Assembly (NCBI GenBank): GCA_017437965.1
Contig: JAFRWN010000141.1
Span: forward strand, 1 to 53,478
Direction of reading: 5' to 3'
Length of the DNA stretch: 53,478 nucleotides
Source of the DNA: Lachnospiraceae bacterium
GTDB lineage: Bacteria > Bacillota > Clostridia > Lachnospirales > Lachnospiraceae
The notes beneath the pieces are model-generated. The model made no database searches. It worked only from the letters and a program-made list of their open reading frames with translations, and was not told the origin of the DNA. Positions 21,271 to 30,884 of the stretch are shown one piece after another; positions within the stretch are counted from its first letter, which is position 1, and the number at the start of each line of letters is the position of its first letter. A program made the translations under genes and the position numbers.

Positions 21271-21290
21271 CTATCAAATCATTCTGTCAA
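21262..21290 (-). promoter_or_regulatory. Promoter of the SPFH-RHH operon
   Basis: Reading the minus strand: TTGACA (21290-21285), 17-base spacer, TATCAT (21267-21262), about 60 bases upstream of the SPFH start. Confidence 0.75.
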
Positions 21291-21377
21291 TAGATTGATC
21301 TTTAATAATTCTTTAAGACGGCAGACTTGCTTTTTTTTCCTTTTTATAGTATCATTCTCTTTGTATTAAAATATGTG

Positions 21378-21442
21378 TGGGACACGGGGACGGTTCTTTG
21401 GTCCCACGAAAGCTGGGACAAAAGAACCGTCCCCGTGTCCCA
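21378..21442. repeat. REP-like inverted repeat, copy C (complete)
   Basis: Arms of 22 bp (21378-21399 and 21421-21442) are perfect complements beginning TGGGACACGGGGACGG. Inside them GTCCCA and TGGGAC form a nested second hairpin around GAAAGC. It matches copy A over nearly its full length and ends 22 bases before the DegV start. Confidence 0.85.
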
Positions 21443-21463
21443 CTAAATAAGGAGGACCATTTA

Positions 21464-22294
21464 ATGGCCAGAATAGTTGCGGATTCTTCTGCAGATTTAC
21501 TTGAACTTGAGGGGGCCGATTTTGTATCGGTTGCCATGAATATTTCAACAAACGAACGTACTTTTACCGATGATTCACTGCTTGATGTGAATGAAATGCT
21601 TGATTATATGGAAAAATATAACGGCAGATCCTTTACCTCGTGCCCCGGAACACAGGCCTGGCTTGATGCTTTCGGGGAAGCAGATGTAATATATGTAGTC
21701 TGCCTTACCAGCGCCCTTTCCGGAACCTATAATTCTGCAAGGACTGCTGCCGATATTTATCTCGAGGATCATCCGGATGCGAAGATCCATGTGTTTGACT
21801 CACTGACAACAGGGCCTGAGATGAGGCTTCTTGTCGAGAGGATTGCAGAGCTTGACAAAAAGGGCGTAAGCTTTGAGGAAGTCATAGAGCAGGCGGAGGA
21901 ATATGTAAAGACAACGGGAGTGTTTTTCTCTTTCAAAACCCTTCATAATCTTGCCCAGAACGGCAGGGTGGGAAAGGTTGCGGCAGCGGCTGTAGGCGTG
22001 CTCGGACTCCGCATAGTCGGAACGGGCTCCGAAGAAGGAAAGCTTGAAATGCTGGCAAAAAGAAAGGGAGACAATCATGCTGCGGCAGAAATCTTCCACC
22101 AGCTTGAAGAACGGGGCTTTCTGGGCGGAAAAATCCGCATATGCCATGCTGACAACGAAGAGCTTGCAAAAAAATATGAAAGACAGTTCAAAAAGAGATG
22201 GCCTGATGTGGACTTTCTGGCATATCCCGCAAGAGGCCTTGTATCTTACTATGCCGAACGTGGCGGAATTATTGTAGGTGCGGAACTTATATGA
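21464..22294 (+). CDS. DegV family fatty-acid-binding protein
   Basis: A 276-residue protein with family blocks VADSSADLLELEG, SCPGTQAWLDAF, SALSGTYNSARTA and FKTLHNLAQNGRVGKVAAAA. DegV (FakB-like) proteins bind a fatty acid and present it to the FakA kinase; the partner kinase is not in the window. Start ATG 21464 follows AAGGAGG; the upstream in-frame sequence is REP element. The last codons overlap the histidine kinase start (ATGA-type overlap), so the two are translated together, an unusual pairing with no known functional reason. Confidence 0.92.
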   Translation: MARIVADSSADLLELEGADFVSVAMNISTNERTFTDDSLLDVNEMLDYMEKYNGRSFTSCPGTQAWLDAFGEADVIYVVCLTSALSGTYNSARTAADIYLEDHPDAKIHVFDSLTTGPEMRLLVERIAELDKKGVSFEEVIEQAEEYVKTTGVFFSFKTLHNLAQNGRVGKVAAAAVGVLGLRIVGTGSEEGKLEMLAKRKGDNHAAAEIFHQLEERGFLGGKIRICHADNEELAKKYERQFKKRWPDVDFLAYPARGLVSYYAERGGIIVGAELI

Positions 22295-24858
22295 TAAGAA
22301 ACAGCCGGAAAAGTCTGATCCTTACACTCGCAGTGACCTTTGTACTGATGTCACTTCTGGTGATCTTCACAACGAGGGTAATTTACCGCTCGTCTTTTTC
22401 CTATGTCCATGAGATGGGTGACGACAAGACCGCTGCCATTACCGCAGACCTCGAAAACTATCTGGAAAACGCAAAATCGGTTCTGTGGGTTGCTGCCGAT
22501 ACTGTTGACCACATGGTTCAGAACGGGGCCAGCTATGAGGAGATAAAGGAATATATCACAAGAGAATCTTCAAATTCCGAGGCGCAGTTCGATGAAAGCT
22601 ACACCGGAATATATGGTGTTATCCGCGGAGAATATGTTGACGGCGTGGGCTGGGTGCCTCCCGAGGACTATGATCCGATAAGCAGGGACTGGTACCAGAC
22701 CACCGTTGCAGGCAAGGGCGAGGTCGTGATAGTATCGCCCTATGTCGATGCGCAGACCGGAAAGGTCATTATTTCAATAGGAAAGAGCTTGTCCGACAAC
22801 AGGAACGCGCTGGCTCTTGATCTTACACTTTCGGGTGTCCAGGAAATAACCGAAAATATCAGCATAAACGGATGCGGCTATGGCTTTGTCCTTAATAATG
22901 ACGGCATGGTGATCGCCCATCATGACGAAGAGGAAAACGGAAAGAACTACAGGGACCTCAAAGAGTGGAACAAGGTCTATGAAAAGGCCATGGCCAAGGA
23001 CAAGGGCAATTTCGAGATGGTCATCGGCGGGAAAAAATGTACCGTGTTTGTCGATGAGGTCATGGAACAGTGGCATCTTGTCATCATCACGAAATCCAGC
23101 GAGCTTCTTGCCGCTCCGATGTACATACTTTTTGTCAGCATACTTGTCAATGTGATAGCCTTCATACTGATTTCGGTATTCTATATTCTGGGCTTCAGAC
23201 ATGAAAGAAAAGTAAACCAGAGACTCGAGATCATGAAGGAAAGCGAGCAGAAGCGTGAGTATGAAGCCAGGCTTTTAAAGCTTGAGAAGTCCGCTGCCGA
23301 CAGTGCCAACAAGGCAAAGAGCGACTTCCTTGCGGACATGTCCCATGAGATAAGGACGCCGATCAATGCCGTGCTCGGAATGAACGAGATGATAATCCGC
23401 GAGTCGAAGGACGAAAATGTTCTCGACTATGCATCAAATATCAAAAAAGCCGGAGACACGCTGCTATCAATCATCAACACCATACTTGACTTCTCGAAAA
23501 TCGAGGACGGAAGGATGAGCCTTGTGCCTGTTGAGTTTTCGGTGCCGGACCTGCTTGACGGACTTGTCAATTCGATAAGTGAGAGGGCAAAGGGCAAGGG
23601 CCTTGATTTTGAGGTTAAGGTTGATGAGGATATTCCGGTAAAGCTTTTCGGAGATGACGTAAGGATAAGCCAGGTCATCATGAACCTGCTTACCAACGCC
23701 GTAAAATATACCGAAAAAGGCCGGGTCATCCTCAGGGTGACGAAAAAAGAACGGACGGACGAGAAAGTCACGCTTCTTGTTGAGGTTGAGGATACAGGTA
23801 TCGGAATCAAAGAAGAGGATCTTGACAAACTTTCTGTTTCCTTCGAAAGAATTGAAGAGAAACGAAACCGCCATATCGAAGGAACAGGCCTCGGCATTTC
23901 AATAGTCACAAAGCTTCTTGCGATGATGGACAGTGAAATGAAGGTAAAGAGCGTGTACGGTGAAGGCTCTTTGTTCTATTTTGAGCTCGGCCTGAAAATC
24001 GCAGATCCCACGCCCATCGGACCTTACGAGGAAAGAAGAAAGAACGTTTCCGTAAAAAAAGAGGAAAAGATCAGGCTTATGGCAGCGGGCGCGCGTGTGC
24101 TTGTTACCGATGACAACGAAATGAACCGCAAGGTTGCCATCAATCTGCTGAAGCTTTTCGGAATAAAGCCGGATGTCTGTGCTTCAGGAATGGAGACGCT
24201 TGAGCGCATGAGAAAAGAGAAATACGACCTGCTGTTTCTCGATCACATGATGCCCGGAATGGACGGCATCGAAACGCTCAAAATGCTTAAATATGAAAAA
24301 ATCCTTGGCGATGCGCCGGTGATCGTGCTTACTGCAAATGCAGTGGTGGGCGCAAAAGAGCAGTATCTCAAGCAGGGCTTTGACGGCTATCTTTCAAAGC
24401 CCATAAGGATTGAGGAACTTGAGGAAATCCTTAGGACCTATCTTCCGGAAGAGCTGATCAAAGAAGGCAGTACGGAGGATGCGCCTGCGGAAAAACCTAA
24501 AGGACTTGATTATTTCAGATCCTTAGGTCTTGATGTGGAGGAAGGAGTGTCCTATGCCGCAGGAGATGAGGATTTCTACCTTGAAATGCTTAAGGAATAT
24601 GCCAGATCCACTGACGGAAAATGCGATGAGCTGGAAGGCTATTATAATAATGAAGACTGGAAAAACTACAAAATCCAGATACATGCGATAAAGAGCACAT
24701 CGAAAACCATCGGAGCAGAAGAGTTGTCCGGGGCGGCTAAGGCGCTTGAAGTGGCGTCGGGTAATTCAGATGTGGACTTCATGAAAAAACATCACCATGA
24801 ATTCCTTGGGAAATTTAAAAAACTTTCCGGGCAGATTCTTGATTATGGCAAGTCATAA
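22291..24858 (+). CDS. Hybrid sensor histidine kinase (dCache, HK, receiver, Hpt)
   Basis: An 855-residue membrane sensor. A first membrane helix (residues ~10-30) and a second (~275-300) bracket an extracellular dCache domain (YTGIYGVIRGEYVDGVGWV, DPISRDWYQ, SPYVDAQTGKVIISIG). The cytoplasmic part has HisKA with the phospho-histidine H352 in SHEIRTPINAVLGMNEM. It also has an ATPase domain (N box QVIMNLLTNAVKYTE, G1 DTGIGI, G2 GTGLGIS), a receiver with D651 in LLFLDHMMPGMDG, and a C-terminal Hpt domain with H798 in QIHAIKSTSK. It is thus a full internal phosphorelay whose final acceptor is not encoded nearby. Overlaps degV by 4 bases. Confidence 0.95.
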   Translation: MIRNSRKSLILTLAVTFVLMSLLVIFTTRVIYRSSFSYVHEMGDDKTAAITADLENYLENAKSVLWVAADTVDHMVQNGASYEEIKEYITRESSNSEAQFDESYTGIYGVIRGEYVDGVGWVPPEDYDPISRDWYQTTVAGKGEVVIVSPYVDAQTGKVIISIGKSLSDNRNALALDLTLSGVQEITENISINGCGYGFVLNNDGMVIAHHDEEENGKNYRDLKEWNKVYEKAMAKDKGNFEMVIGGKKCTVFVDEVMEQWHLVIITKSSELLAAPMYILFVSILVNVIAFILISVFYILGFRHERKVNQRLEIMKESEQKREYEARLLKLEKSAADSANKAKSDFLADMSHEIRTPINAVLGMNEMIIRESKDENVLDYASNIKKAGDTLLSIINTILDFSKIEDGRMSLVPVEFSVPDLLDGLVNSISERAKGKGLDFEVKVDEDIPVKLFGDDVRISQVIMNLLTNAVKYTEKGRVILRVTKKERTDEKVTLLVEVEDTGIGIKEEDLDKLSVSFERIEEKRNRHIEGTGLGISIVTKLLAMMDSEMKVKSVYGEGSLFYFELGLKIADPTPIGPYEERRKNVSVKKEEKIRLMAAGARVLVTDDNEMNRKVAINLLKLFGIKPDVCASGMETLERMRKEKYDLLFLDHMMPGMDGIETLKMLKYEKILGDAPVIVLTANAVVGAKEQYLKQGFDGYLSKPIRIEELEEILRTYLPEELIKEGSTEDAPAEKPKGLDYFRSLGLDVEEGVSYAAGDEDFYLEMLKEYARSTDGKCDELEGYYNNEDWKNYKIQIHAIKSTSKTIGAEELSGAAKALEVASGNSDVDFMKKHHHEFLGKFKKLSGQILDYGKS

Positions 24859-24933
24859 GAGGCAAAATGTTGCGGAAATCTTACAAAAATGTTACATTTT
24901 GTAAAAAAAGGACTATTATTTTTGAAAAAAGTT

Positions 24934-24942
24934 TGGTATAAT
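24934..24942 (+). promoter_or_regulatory. Extended -10 promoter before the amidase
   Basis: TGGTATAAT, 52 bases before the amidase start, without a good -35. The A/T-rich sequence upstream may compensate. Confidence 0.45.
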
Positions 24943-24994
24943 TGCATTTGGTGTTTTGTTACCCAAAAGAACAATGCATAATGAAAGGTCAAAA

Positions 24995-25951
24995 ATGAAC
25001 GGCAATAATTCCAGATACAGTAACAGAGGAAGCGGCAATTTCCAAAGGAGCAGCCAGACCCGTCCCAGAAGAAAAAAGAGAAGACTGAGACCCTGGGTAA
25101 AAATAGCGCTTCTTGTTATTGCAGCACTTATACTGATACTGATTTTTAAAAAGATATTCGGAAAAAGCGGAAAGGAAAGCAGCAAGGAATCTACGAAGCC
25201 TGTGTCTACGGTAACTCCTACTCCGATGCAGCAGGCAAGCAATAATACACCTACCGAAGCGGCCACTCCGACATCGGCAGTGCCAAGCGGACCGAAATAT
25301 ACTATCTGCGTTGACGCGGGCCATGGCTTTGCGGACGGAGGCACAAGCTCAGAGTATCTCGGAACCGGAGTCAATGAAAGGGAAATAACGCTTGACATGG
25401 CAAAGCTTTTAAAGGCAGAGCTTGAGGCGAGAGGCCACCAGGTTGTTCTTACCCATGATGGTGAAAACCAGCCCAAGGAAAGCGAGATAATGCAGAAGGC
25501 TACCGAGCTTGGTGTTTCCTACAATGCATCATACTTTACCGAAAACAAGGTATTCCATGCATATGAAAGAACCATATGGGCAAATGTCCTGAACAAGCAG
25601 TATAATTTTGACGTGATGATCTCACTTCATGTAAATGCGCTGGATGATGCGTCGGTAAGCGGCTATCAGGTTTACTTCTGCAGCACCAACGATTATTCTG
25701 CGAAATCCGAGGTGATTTCAAAGAAGCTTGTCGAAGCAATGAAGACGGACTTCCCCGGAAAGAACGTTTCGACATATGCAAGAAACAACAGTAACGCATT
25801 CTATGTTACCAAGTATCCGACGATGCCGTCGCTGCTTCTTGAAATGGGCTTCTGTACCAACAAGGACGACGCGGCCGATATGATGAACGATGAATGGCGT
25901 GCAAAATATGTAAAGACAATAGCAGATGGATTGGAACAAGGACTGGCTTAG
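24995..25951 (+). CDS. Membrane-anchored N-acetylmuramoyl-L-alanine amidase (Amidase_3)
   Basis: A 318-residue peptidoglycan hydrolase that cuts the bond between muramic acid and L-alanine. The order is a basic cytoplasmic tail, one membrane helix (KIALLVIAALILILIFKKIF), a Ser/Thr/Pro-rich wall-spanning linker, then the catalytic domain. Zinc ligands and catalytic glutamate are visible in CVDAGHGFADGG, NEREITLDMAKLL, SLHVNALDD and LLLEMGFCTN. Start ATG 24995 has AAAGGTC upstream. Upstream ATG at 24974 lacks a ribosome site. Monocistronic as far as can be seen. Confidence 0.92.
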   Translation: MNGNNSRYSNRGSGNFQRSSQTRPRRKKRRLRPWVKIALLVIAALILILIFKKIFGKSGKESSKESTKPVSTVTPTPMQQASNNTPTEAATPTSAVPSGPKYTICVDAGHGFADGGTSSEYLGTGVNEREITLDMAKLLKAELEARGHQVVLTHDGENQPKESEIMQKATELGVSYNASYFTENKVFHAYERTIWANVLNKQYNFDVMISLHVNALDDASVSGYQVYFCSTNDYSAKSEVISKKLVEAMKTDFPGKNVSTYARNNSNAFYVTKYPTMPSLLLEMGFCTNKDDAADMMNDEWRAKYVKTIADGLEQGLA

Positions 25952-25991
25952 GCTCAGTCCTTTTTCGACTTCAGGATTTTAGGAGGAAAAG

Positions 25992-27770
25992 GTGAAAATA
26001 TTCAAATACCTGAAAAAAAGGGACATGCTGATGGTCGTTTTCTGCATCGGACTTGTAGTGCTGCAGGTATGGCTTGAACTTACCATGCCCGACTATACAA
26101 AAAAACTGACCGAGGCAGTCTCGGCGCAGAGAGCTGACATGGACACGGTCTATGAAAACGGCGGAAAGATGCTTCTGTGCGCAGTCGGAAGCATGATAGG
26201 TGCCTTTGTGTGCGGGCTTTTCGGTGCAAAGATTGCGGGAAATTTTGCAAGAACCTTAAGACGTGAGCTTTTTTATAAGGTGCAGAGCTTTTCTGACAGG
26301 GAGATCAATTACTTCACGACTCCCAGCCTTATCACAAGAACCACAAATGATGTGGTTCAGCAGCAGACCCTTATCGCGATGGGACTTATGATGCTGATCA
26401 AGGCTCCGATCACCGCGATCTGGGCCATCGGAAAGATTTCGAACTCCAGCGTCAGCTGGACAAGTGCGGTTGCAATATGCGTTGTTGTTATACTTGTGAC
26501 CATAGGTACCCTGGTCGGTATCTGTTACCCGAGATTCAAGGAAATCCAGCGCCTGACAGACTCTTTAAATGACGTGACAAGGGAAAACCTTACGGGTGTA
26601 AGGGTCGTAAGGGCCTTCAATGCCGAGGAATATCAGCAGGACAAGTTCGGACGCGTCAATGAAAAAATAACGAAAAACCACCTGTTCACAAGCAGGACCA
26701 TGGGCCTCATGATGCCGATAATGACCACCGCCATGAGCGGGCTGACACTCGCGATCTACTGGATAGGAGCCTATCTGATCGAAGAGGCACCCGGGATGGA
26801 AAAGGCCGTGCGCATGGGCGAGATGATGGCCTTTACCCAGTATGCACTGCAGGTTGTCATTGCATTCATGATGCTTGTAATGATCTTTGTTATCCTGCCC
26901 CGTGCCATGGTTTCCGCAAAGCGTATCAATGAGGTGCTTGACGCGGACTCATCAATCAATTTCGGAAACTGTCCGGATGAGCAGGCAGAAGGAGAAAAGC
27001 AAGGCGGAAGCGTGGAATTTAAGAATGTGTCGTTTACCTATAATGAGGGCTCGAAGGATTACTGCCTTAAGGACCTGAACTTTAAGATCGAGCCAGGCGA
27101 GACCTTTGCGATCATCGGTGCAACAGGCTCAGGCAAGACCAGTCTTGTAAATCTTTTGCCGAGATTTTACGATGTAAGCGCAGGCGAGCTTCTTATCGAT
27201 GGCAGGAACATTAAAGAGTATTCCGAGCAGGGCCTTGAAAAGAAGATTTCGATCGCACCCCAGAGGGCTGTGCTTTTTGCAGGAAACGTTGGCCAGAACA
27301 TAAGCTACGGCAGCGGCGATGATACGGAGAGCGAAGAATTTAAGAAAAAGGCGGAAAAGGCAGTGGAGATTGCCAATGCCGACTTCGTTCTTAACGGGCC
27401 CTTTGGCTTTAAAGCCGAGGTTGCCCAGGGCGGAACAAACTATTCCGGCGGACAGAAACAGAGGCTTTCGATTGCGAGAGCGGTCTATAAGGATGCCGAA
27501 ATATATATATTTGACGATACCTTCTCGGCACTCGACTATAAGACGGACATGCTTGTAAGAAAAGCGATACGCGAGGAAATGGGCAAAAAGACGGTCATCA
27601 TTGTTGCCCAGAGAATAGGAACAATAAAAAATGCCGACAAGATACTTGTGCTTCATGAAGGCAGTATTGCAGGCATGGGAAAACATGAAGAGCTGCTCGA
27701 AAACTGTGAAATCTATCGTGAGATAGCACTTTCGCAGCTTTCCGAAGAAGAGCTGAAAGGAGCGGTATAA
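25992..27770 (+). CDS. Heterodimeric ABC exporter, subunit with degenerate ATPase site
   Basis: A 592-residue half-transporter with six membrane helices and an ATPase domain. Walker A is GATGSGKTS and the signature NYSGGQKQRLS is canonical. After Walker B (IYIFDDTFSALD) the catalytic glutamate is aspartate, and the switch histidine is glutamine (VAQRIGTI). That is the hallmark of the non-hydrolysing site in TM287/288- or BmrCD-type heterodimers. Start is GTG 25992 after AGGAGGAAAAG. Stop overlaps the start of the second subunit by one base (TAATG). Substrate unknown: multidrug or lipid export is usual for the family. Confidence 0.93.
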   Translation: MKIFKYLKKRDMLMVVFCIGLVVLQVWLELTMPDYTKKLTEAVSAQRADMDTVYENGGKMLLCAVGSMIGAFVCGLFGAKIAGNFARTLRRELFYKVQSFSDREINYFTTPSLITRTTNDVVQQQTLIAMGLMMLIKAPITAIWAIGKISNSSVSWTSAVAICVVVILVTIGTLVGICYPRFKEIQRLTDSLNDVTRENLTGVRVVRAFNAEEYQQDKFGRVNEKITKNHLFTSRTMGLMMPIMTTAMSGLTLAIYWIGAYLIEEAPGMEKAVRMGEMMAFTQYALQVVIAFMMLVMIFVILPRAMVSAKRINEVLDADSSINFGNCPDEQAEGEKQGGSVEFKNVSFTYNEGSKDYCLKDLNFKIEPGETFAIIGATGSGKTSLVNLLPRFYDVSAGELLIDGRNIKEYSEQGLEKKISIAPQRAVLFAGNVGQNISYGSGDDTESEEFKKKAEKAVEIANADFVLNGPFGFKAEVAQGGTNYSGGQKQRLSIARAVYKDAEIYIFDDTFSALDYKTDMLVRKAIREEMGKKTVIIVAQRIGTIKNADKILVLHEGSIAGMGKHEELLENCEIYREIALSQLSEEELKGAV

Positions 27771-29572
27771 TGGCAGGACATCCTCACGGCCGCCCCATGA
27801 TGCGGCAGCCCGGCGAAAAAACCGATTTCAAGTCAATGAAAAAAATGCTTGTATACTGCAAGCGTTATATGCCCGCAGTCATTGTTGCTGTGATTTTAGC
27901 AATCGGCGGGTCGTATGCGACCATAATCGGACCGGAATATATTTCAGACCTCACAAACGAGATAATCGCAGGCATGATGATGGAAATCAATATGTCTGCG
28001 GTAAGGGACATTGCAGTAAAGCTTCTGGTGATCTACATTGCAGGGGCACTTCTGTCCTATGGCCAGCAGTTCATCACGGCAACCGTTACCCAGCATGCTG
28101 CAAGGCGCTTAAGGAACGATATTGACGGCAAGATCAACCGTCTTCCGCTCCGCTTTTTCGACACAAGCACTAAGGGCGACCTGCTCTCACGTGTTACGAA
28201 CGATGTCGACACGATAAGCCAGACACTTGCTCAGAGCACGGCCAACCTTCTCGGAGCCATTGTGCTTTTGGTCGGGGTAATGATAAAAATGTTCGGGTCG
28301 AGCGTGATACTTTCGCTTGTTACGATTGCGGCTGCCATGCTCGGTTTTTTCAGCATGGGCTTTATCATGAAAAAGTCCCAGAAATACTTCAACCGCAAGC
28401 AGGAGGACCTCGGTACCCTTAACGGCCAGATCGAAGAGGTCTACACGAATCACAACATCGTGCTTGCCTTCGGCGGAAAGGAAGCAGAGCAGGAGAAATT
28501 CACGAAGATAAACGACAAGCTTTATGACGATAACTGGAGATCGCAGTTTCTGTCGGGACTCATGATGCCGATCATGAGCTTTGTCGGAAACCTCTCATAT
28601 GTACTGATCTTTGCAGTGGGAATTGCCTTTATCATCAAGGACAAGGGAGGCATGAGCTTCGGAACGATCTCCGCGTTTATCATATATTCAAGGCTTTTCC
28701 AGCAGCCGCTCGGAACCTTTGCGCAGTCCATGACCAGCATACAGCAGGCGTCAGCCGCGTCAAAGAGGGTGTTCGAGATACTTGAGGCTCACGAGCTTCC
28801 GGATGAAAGCAAAAAGACCATGAAGCTTGCGCCTGAAAAGGTAAGGGGAGATGTCGAGTTTTCACATGTTAAATTCGGATATCTGCCTGACAAGACCATC
28901 ATACATGATTTTTCGGCAAAACTTACCGCTGGCCAGAAGGTAGCGATCGTCGGTCCTACCGGTGCGGGAAAGACCACTATGGTAAATCTTCTGATGCGCT
29001 TCTATGAGCCGGATGCGGGTGACATAAAGATAGACGGAGTATCGATCCGTGACATCACAAGGGAAAATGTGCATGATCTTTTCGATATGATACTGCAGGA
29101 TACCTGGCTGTTCGGCGGAACGATACGCGAGAACCTTGTTTATAATAAGGTTGGAGTTACCGAGGCTGAGCTTGACAAGGTATGTACGGCAGTCGGACTG
29201 AAGCACTTTATCGACACTCTTGACAAGGGTTATGATACCGAGCTTTCCGACACCCTTAGCCTTTCAGAAGGCCAGAAGCAGCAGCTTACGATCGCAAGGG
29301 CGATGCTTAAGGATGCGCCCCTTCTCATACTCGATGAGGCAACCAGCTCAGTCGATACCAGGACCGAGCTTGTCATCCAGCGCGCAATGGACGAGCTGAC
29401 AAAGGACCGCACCAGCTTCGTTATCGCGCACCGCCTCTCAACCATCAAGAATGCCGACATCATCCTTGTCATGCGTGACGGCGACATCGTCGAGCAGGGT
29501 AACCACAAGGAACTTCTTGAGCAGGAAGGCTTCTATGCGGAGCTCTATAACTCACAGTTTGTGACGACATGA
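27770..29572 (+). CDS. Heterodimeric ABC exporter, subunit with catalytic ATPase site
   Basis: A 600-residue half-transporter, partner of the preceding gene. Walker A is GPTGAGKTT, Walker B LLILDEATSSVD keeps the glutamate, and the switch histidine is intact (FVIAHRLSTI). The signature is LSEGQKQQL instead of SGGQ, as expected because it completes the degenerate site of the partner. The composite arrangement (SGGQ of subunit 1 with Walker motifs of subunit 2) leaves exactly one hydrolytic site per dimer. It is the last core-like gene before the AT-rich accessory region. Confidence 0.94.
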   Translation: MAGHPHGRPMMRQPGEKTDFKSMKKMLVYCKRYMPAVIVAVILAIGGSYATIIGPEYISDLTNEIIAGMMMEINMSAVRDIAVKLLVIYIAGALLSYGQQFITATVTQHAARRLRNDIDGKINRLPLRFFDTSTKGDLLSRVTNDVDTISQTLAQSTANLLGAIVLLVGVMIKMFGSSVILSLVTIAAAMLGFFSMGFIMKKSQKYFNRKQEDLGTLNGQIEEVYTNHNIVLAFGGKEAEQEKFTKINDKLYDDNWRSQFLSGLMMPIMSFVGNLSYVLIFAVGIAFIIKDKGGMSFGTISAFIIYSRLFQQPLGTFAQSMTSIQQASAASKRVFEILEAHELPDESKKTMKLAPEKVRGDVEFSHVKFGYLPDKTIIHDFSAKLTAGQKVAIVGPTGAGKTTMVNLLMRFYEPDAGDIKIDGVSIRDITRENVHDLFDMILQDTWLFGGTIRENLVYNKVGVTEAELDKVCTAVGLKHFIDTLDKGYDTELSDTLSLSEGQKQQLTIARAMLKDAPLLILDEATSSVDTRTELVIQRAMDELTKDRTSFVIAHRLSTIKNADIILVMRDGDIVEQGNHKELLEQEGFYAELYNSQFVTT

Positions 29573-29599
29573 AATATAATAAGCTCTTTTCTACCCCGG

Positions 29600-30340
29600 G
29601 CACATGGTATTGGTGAGGGAGCAGACTTATTATATCATGATGATCTCGAAGGATCTTTGATTAAAAATGCTGATCAGGTTATCGATCTTATATACCTGAA
29701 GTACCTAAAGGCAAAGGTGGATTATATACATGACAGACGGGTTGAAACATATCCATTAGCGAGAGAGGCTATCCGTGAGGCTGTTTACAATGCCATAGCA
29801 CATACGTGTTATATGTATGGTGTTCCTATACAGATACGAATCGAAGATGAACAGCTCATTATCAGTAATCAGTGTATTTTCCCTGAAGGATGGACGGTAG
29901 ATACACTGATGGAACCTCATGATTCAGTTCCCTATAATCCAGATATTGCAAATGTTTTCTATCGGGCAGGGTATATTGAGCATTGGGGACGCGGAATTGA
30001 AAAAATATTTGATGAATGTAAAGCATTGGGCACTGAGCCACCGCATTATGAGCTTAAAGGGCATGGGCTTCGAGTCTTTTTCAAGGCCCTTGAGAGTGCG
30101 CTCGTAGATCAACCCAAAGCACCAAACCGCCACATTGGCGGATTAAGTGGCGGATTGGCGGATAAGGTTATCGAATTGATTCGTTCAGATGATACTATCA
30201 CGGTTGCTTCGATTGCCGAATCACTGGGAATTCCTAAAAGGACGATTGAACGAGAAATGAAAAAACTTCGTGATAGTGAATTTGTTACCCGTGAAGGTGG
30301 TAATAGATACGGACATTGGAAGATAAATAAAAAGGATTGA
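29600..30340 (+). pseudogene. 5'-truncated ATP-binding regulator (AlbA_2/HATPase_c_4 type)
   Basis: The frame is open from about 29600 (HGIGEGADLLYHDDLEGSLI) to TGA 30338. It corresponds to the C-terminal half of a common transcriptional-regulator/RecG-like family. Visible blocks are YPLAREAIREAVYNAIAHTC (ATP-binding N box), AGYIEHWGRGIEKIFDECKA, and a terminal winged-helix (TVASIAESLGIPKRTIEREM). The N-terminal AlbA_2 domain (~200 residues) is absent and the frame closes shortly upstream, 30 bases after the ABC gene. A TTG at 29657 could start a 227-residue product, but a functional protein is unlikely. It probably marks a deletion or insertion junction. Confidence 0.7.
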
Positions 30341-30365
30341 GTAATAGATTTTAAAAGGTTAACGG

Positions 30366-30394
30366 TTGAAAAAACAGCCCCAAATGTTTATAAT
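30366..30394 (+). promoter_or_regulatory. Promoter of the small XRE gene
   Basis: TTGAAA (30366-30371), 17-base spacer, TATAAT (30389-30394), 21 bases before the proposed start. Confidence 0.7.
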
Positions 30395-30414
30395 ATAAGC
30401 ATTAGGAGAAATAA

Positions 30415-30756
30415 TTGCGGAGTAATGAAATGAATGAATGCAAGACATCAATCGATATGAGACAAACAGGCCTTAAACTTCAAAGGCTTGCAAAACAGAA
30501 CGGATATAGTGTAGAAGATATCCGGAAATATCTGTGCCTTTCATGTCCCCAACCGGTTTACAGATGGTATAAAGGGACTATATTGCCCTCAGTAGATAAT
30601 CTTCTGAAATTGAGTGAACTGTTCCATGTTCATATGGAGGAATTGCTGGTTAAAAAGCATACTGAGATTCAGCTTGAGGAAGTTATATACTGTGCAAATG
30701 ACAGTAAGGTTTTTTATAGGAGGATGAAAGCATATTGTAATTTGCTTGCATCATAA
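30415..30756 (+). CDS. XRE-family helix-turn-helix regulator
   Basis: A 113-residue protein (or 108 if ATG 30430 is used). TTG 30415 has AGGAG at the right distance of 6 bases. The helix-turn-helix spans about residues 17-70: GLKLQRLAKQNGYSVEDIRKYL, then QPVYRWYKGTILPSVDNLLKLS, which is the variant HTH_3 seen in many clostridial accessory regions. The tail (YCANDSKVFYRRMKAYCNLLAS) has no recognised domain. It has its own promoter and no clear partner gene; the downstream frame continues past the stop as a coding-like tail. Confidence 0.75.
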   Translation: MRSNEMNECKTSIDMRQTGLKLQRLAKQNGYSVEDIRKYLCLSCPQPVYRWYKGTILPSVDNLLKLSELFHVHMEELLVKKHTEIQLEEVIYCANDSKVFYRRMKAYCNLLAS

Positions 30757-30852
30757 TCAGAGATTTTGCATAATTCGGATTTTAAACCCATCGAATTCGA
30801 TAAGTTTAAAATAGATGCAGATACAAATGCATCGGATATGTTCAGCGAGTAG
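30757..30852 (+). pseudogene. Short coding-like tail in frame behind the XRE gene
   Basis: After the XRE stop (TAA 30754) the same frame runs on for 31 codons (EILHNSDFKPIEFDKFKIDA...) to TAG 30850. No start codon with a ribosome site is present. Either the remnant of an unrelated gene or chance; family not recognised. It fills the gap before the acetyltransferase. Confidence 0.25.
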
Positions 30853-30884
30853 AATCATGCCAAAATTACAATAGGAGAACAATC

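Noticed and set aside
21352..21551. Two minus-strand 61-residue frames before DegV
   Set aside because: Both are translations of the REP element and of the DegV antisense strand.
24880..24910. Terminator after the histidine kinase (TTACAAAA...TTTTGTAA)
   Set aside because: Stem is short and purely A/T with one bulged base, and A rather than T follows on the coding strand; not convincing.
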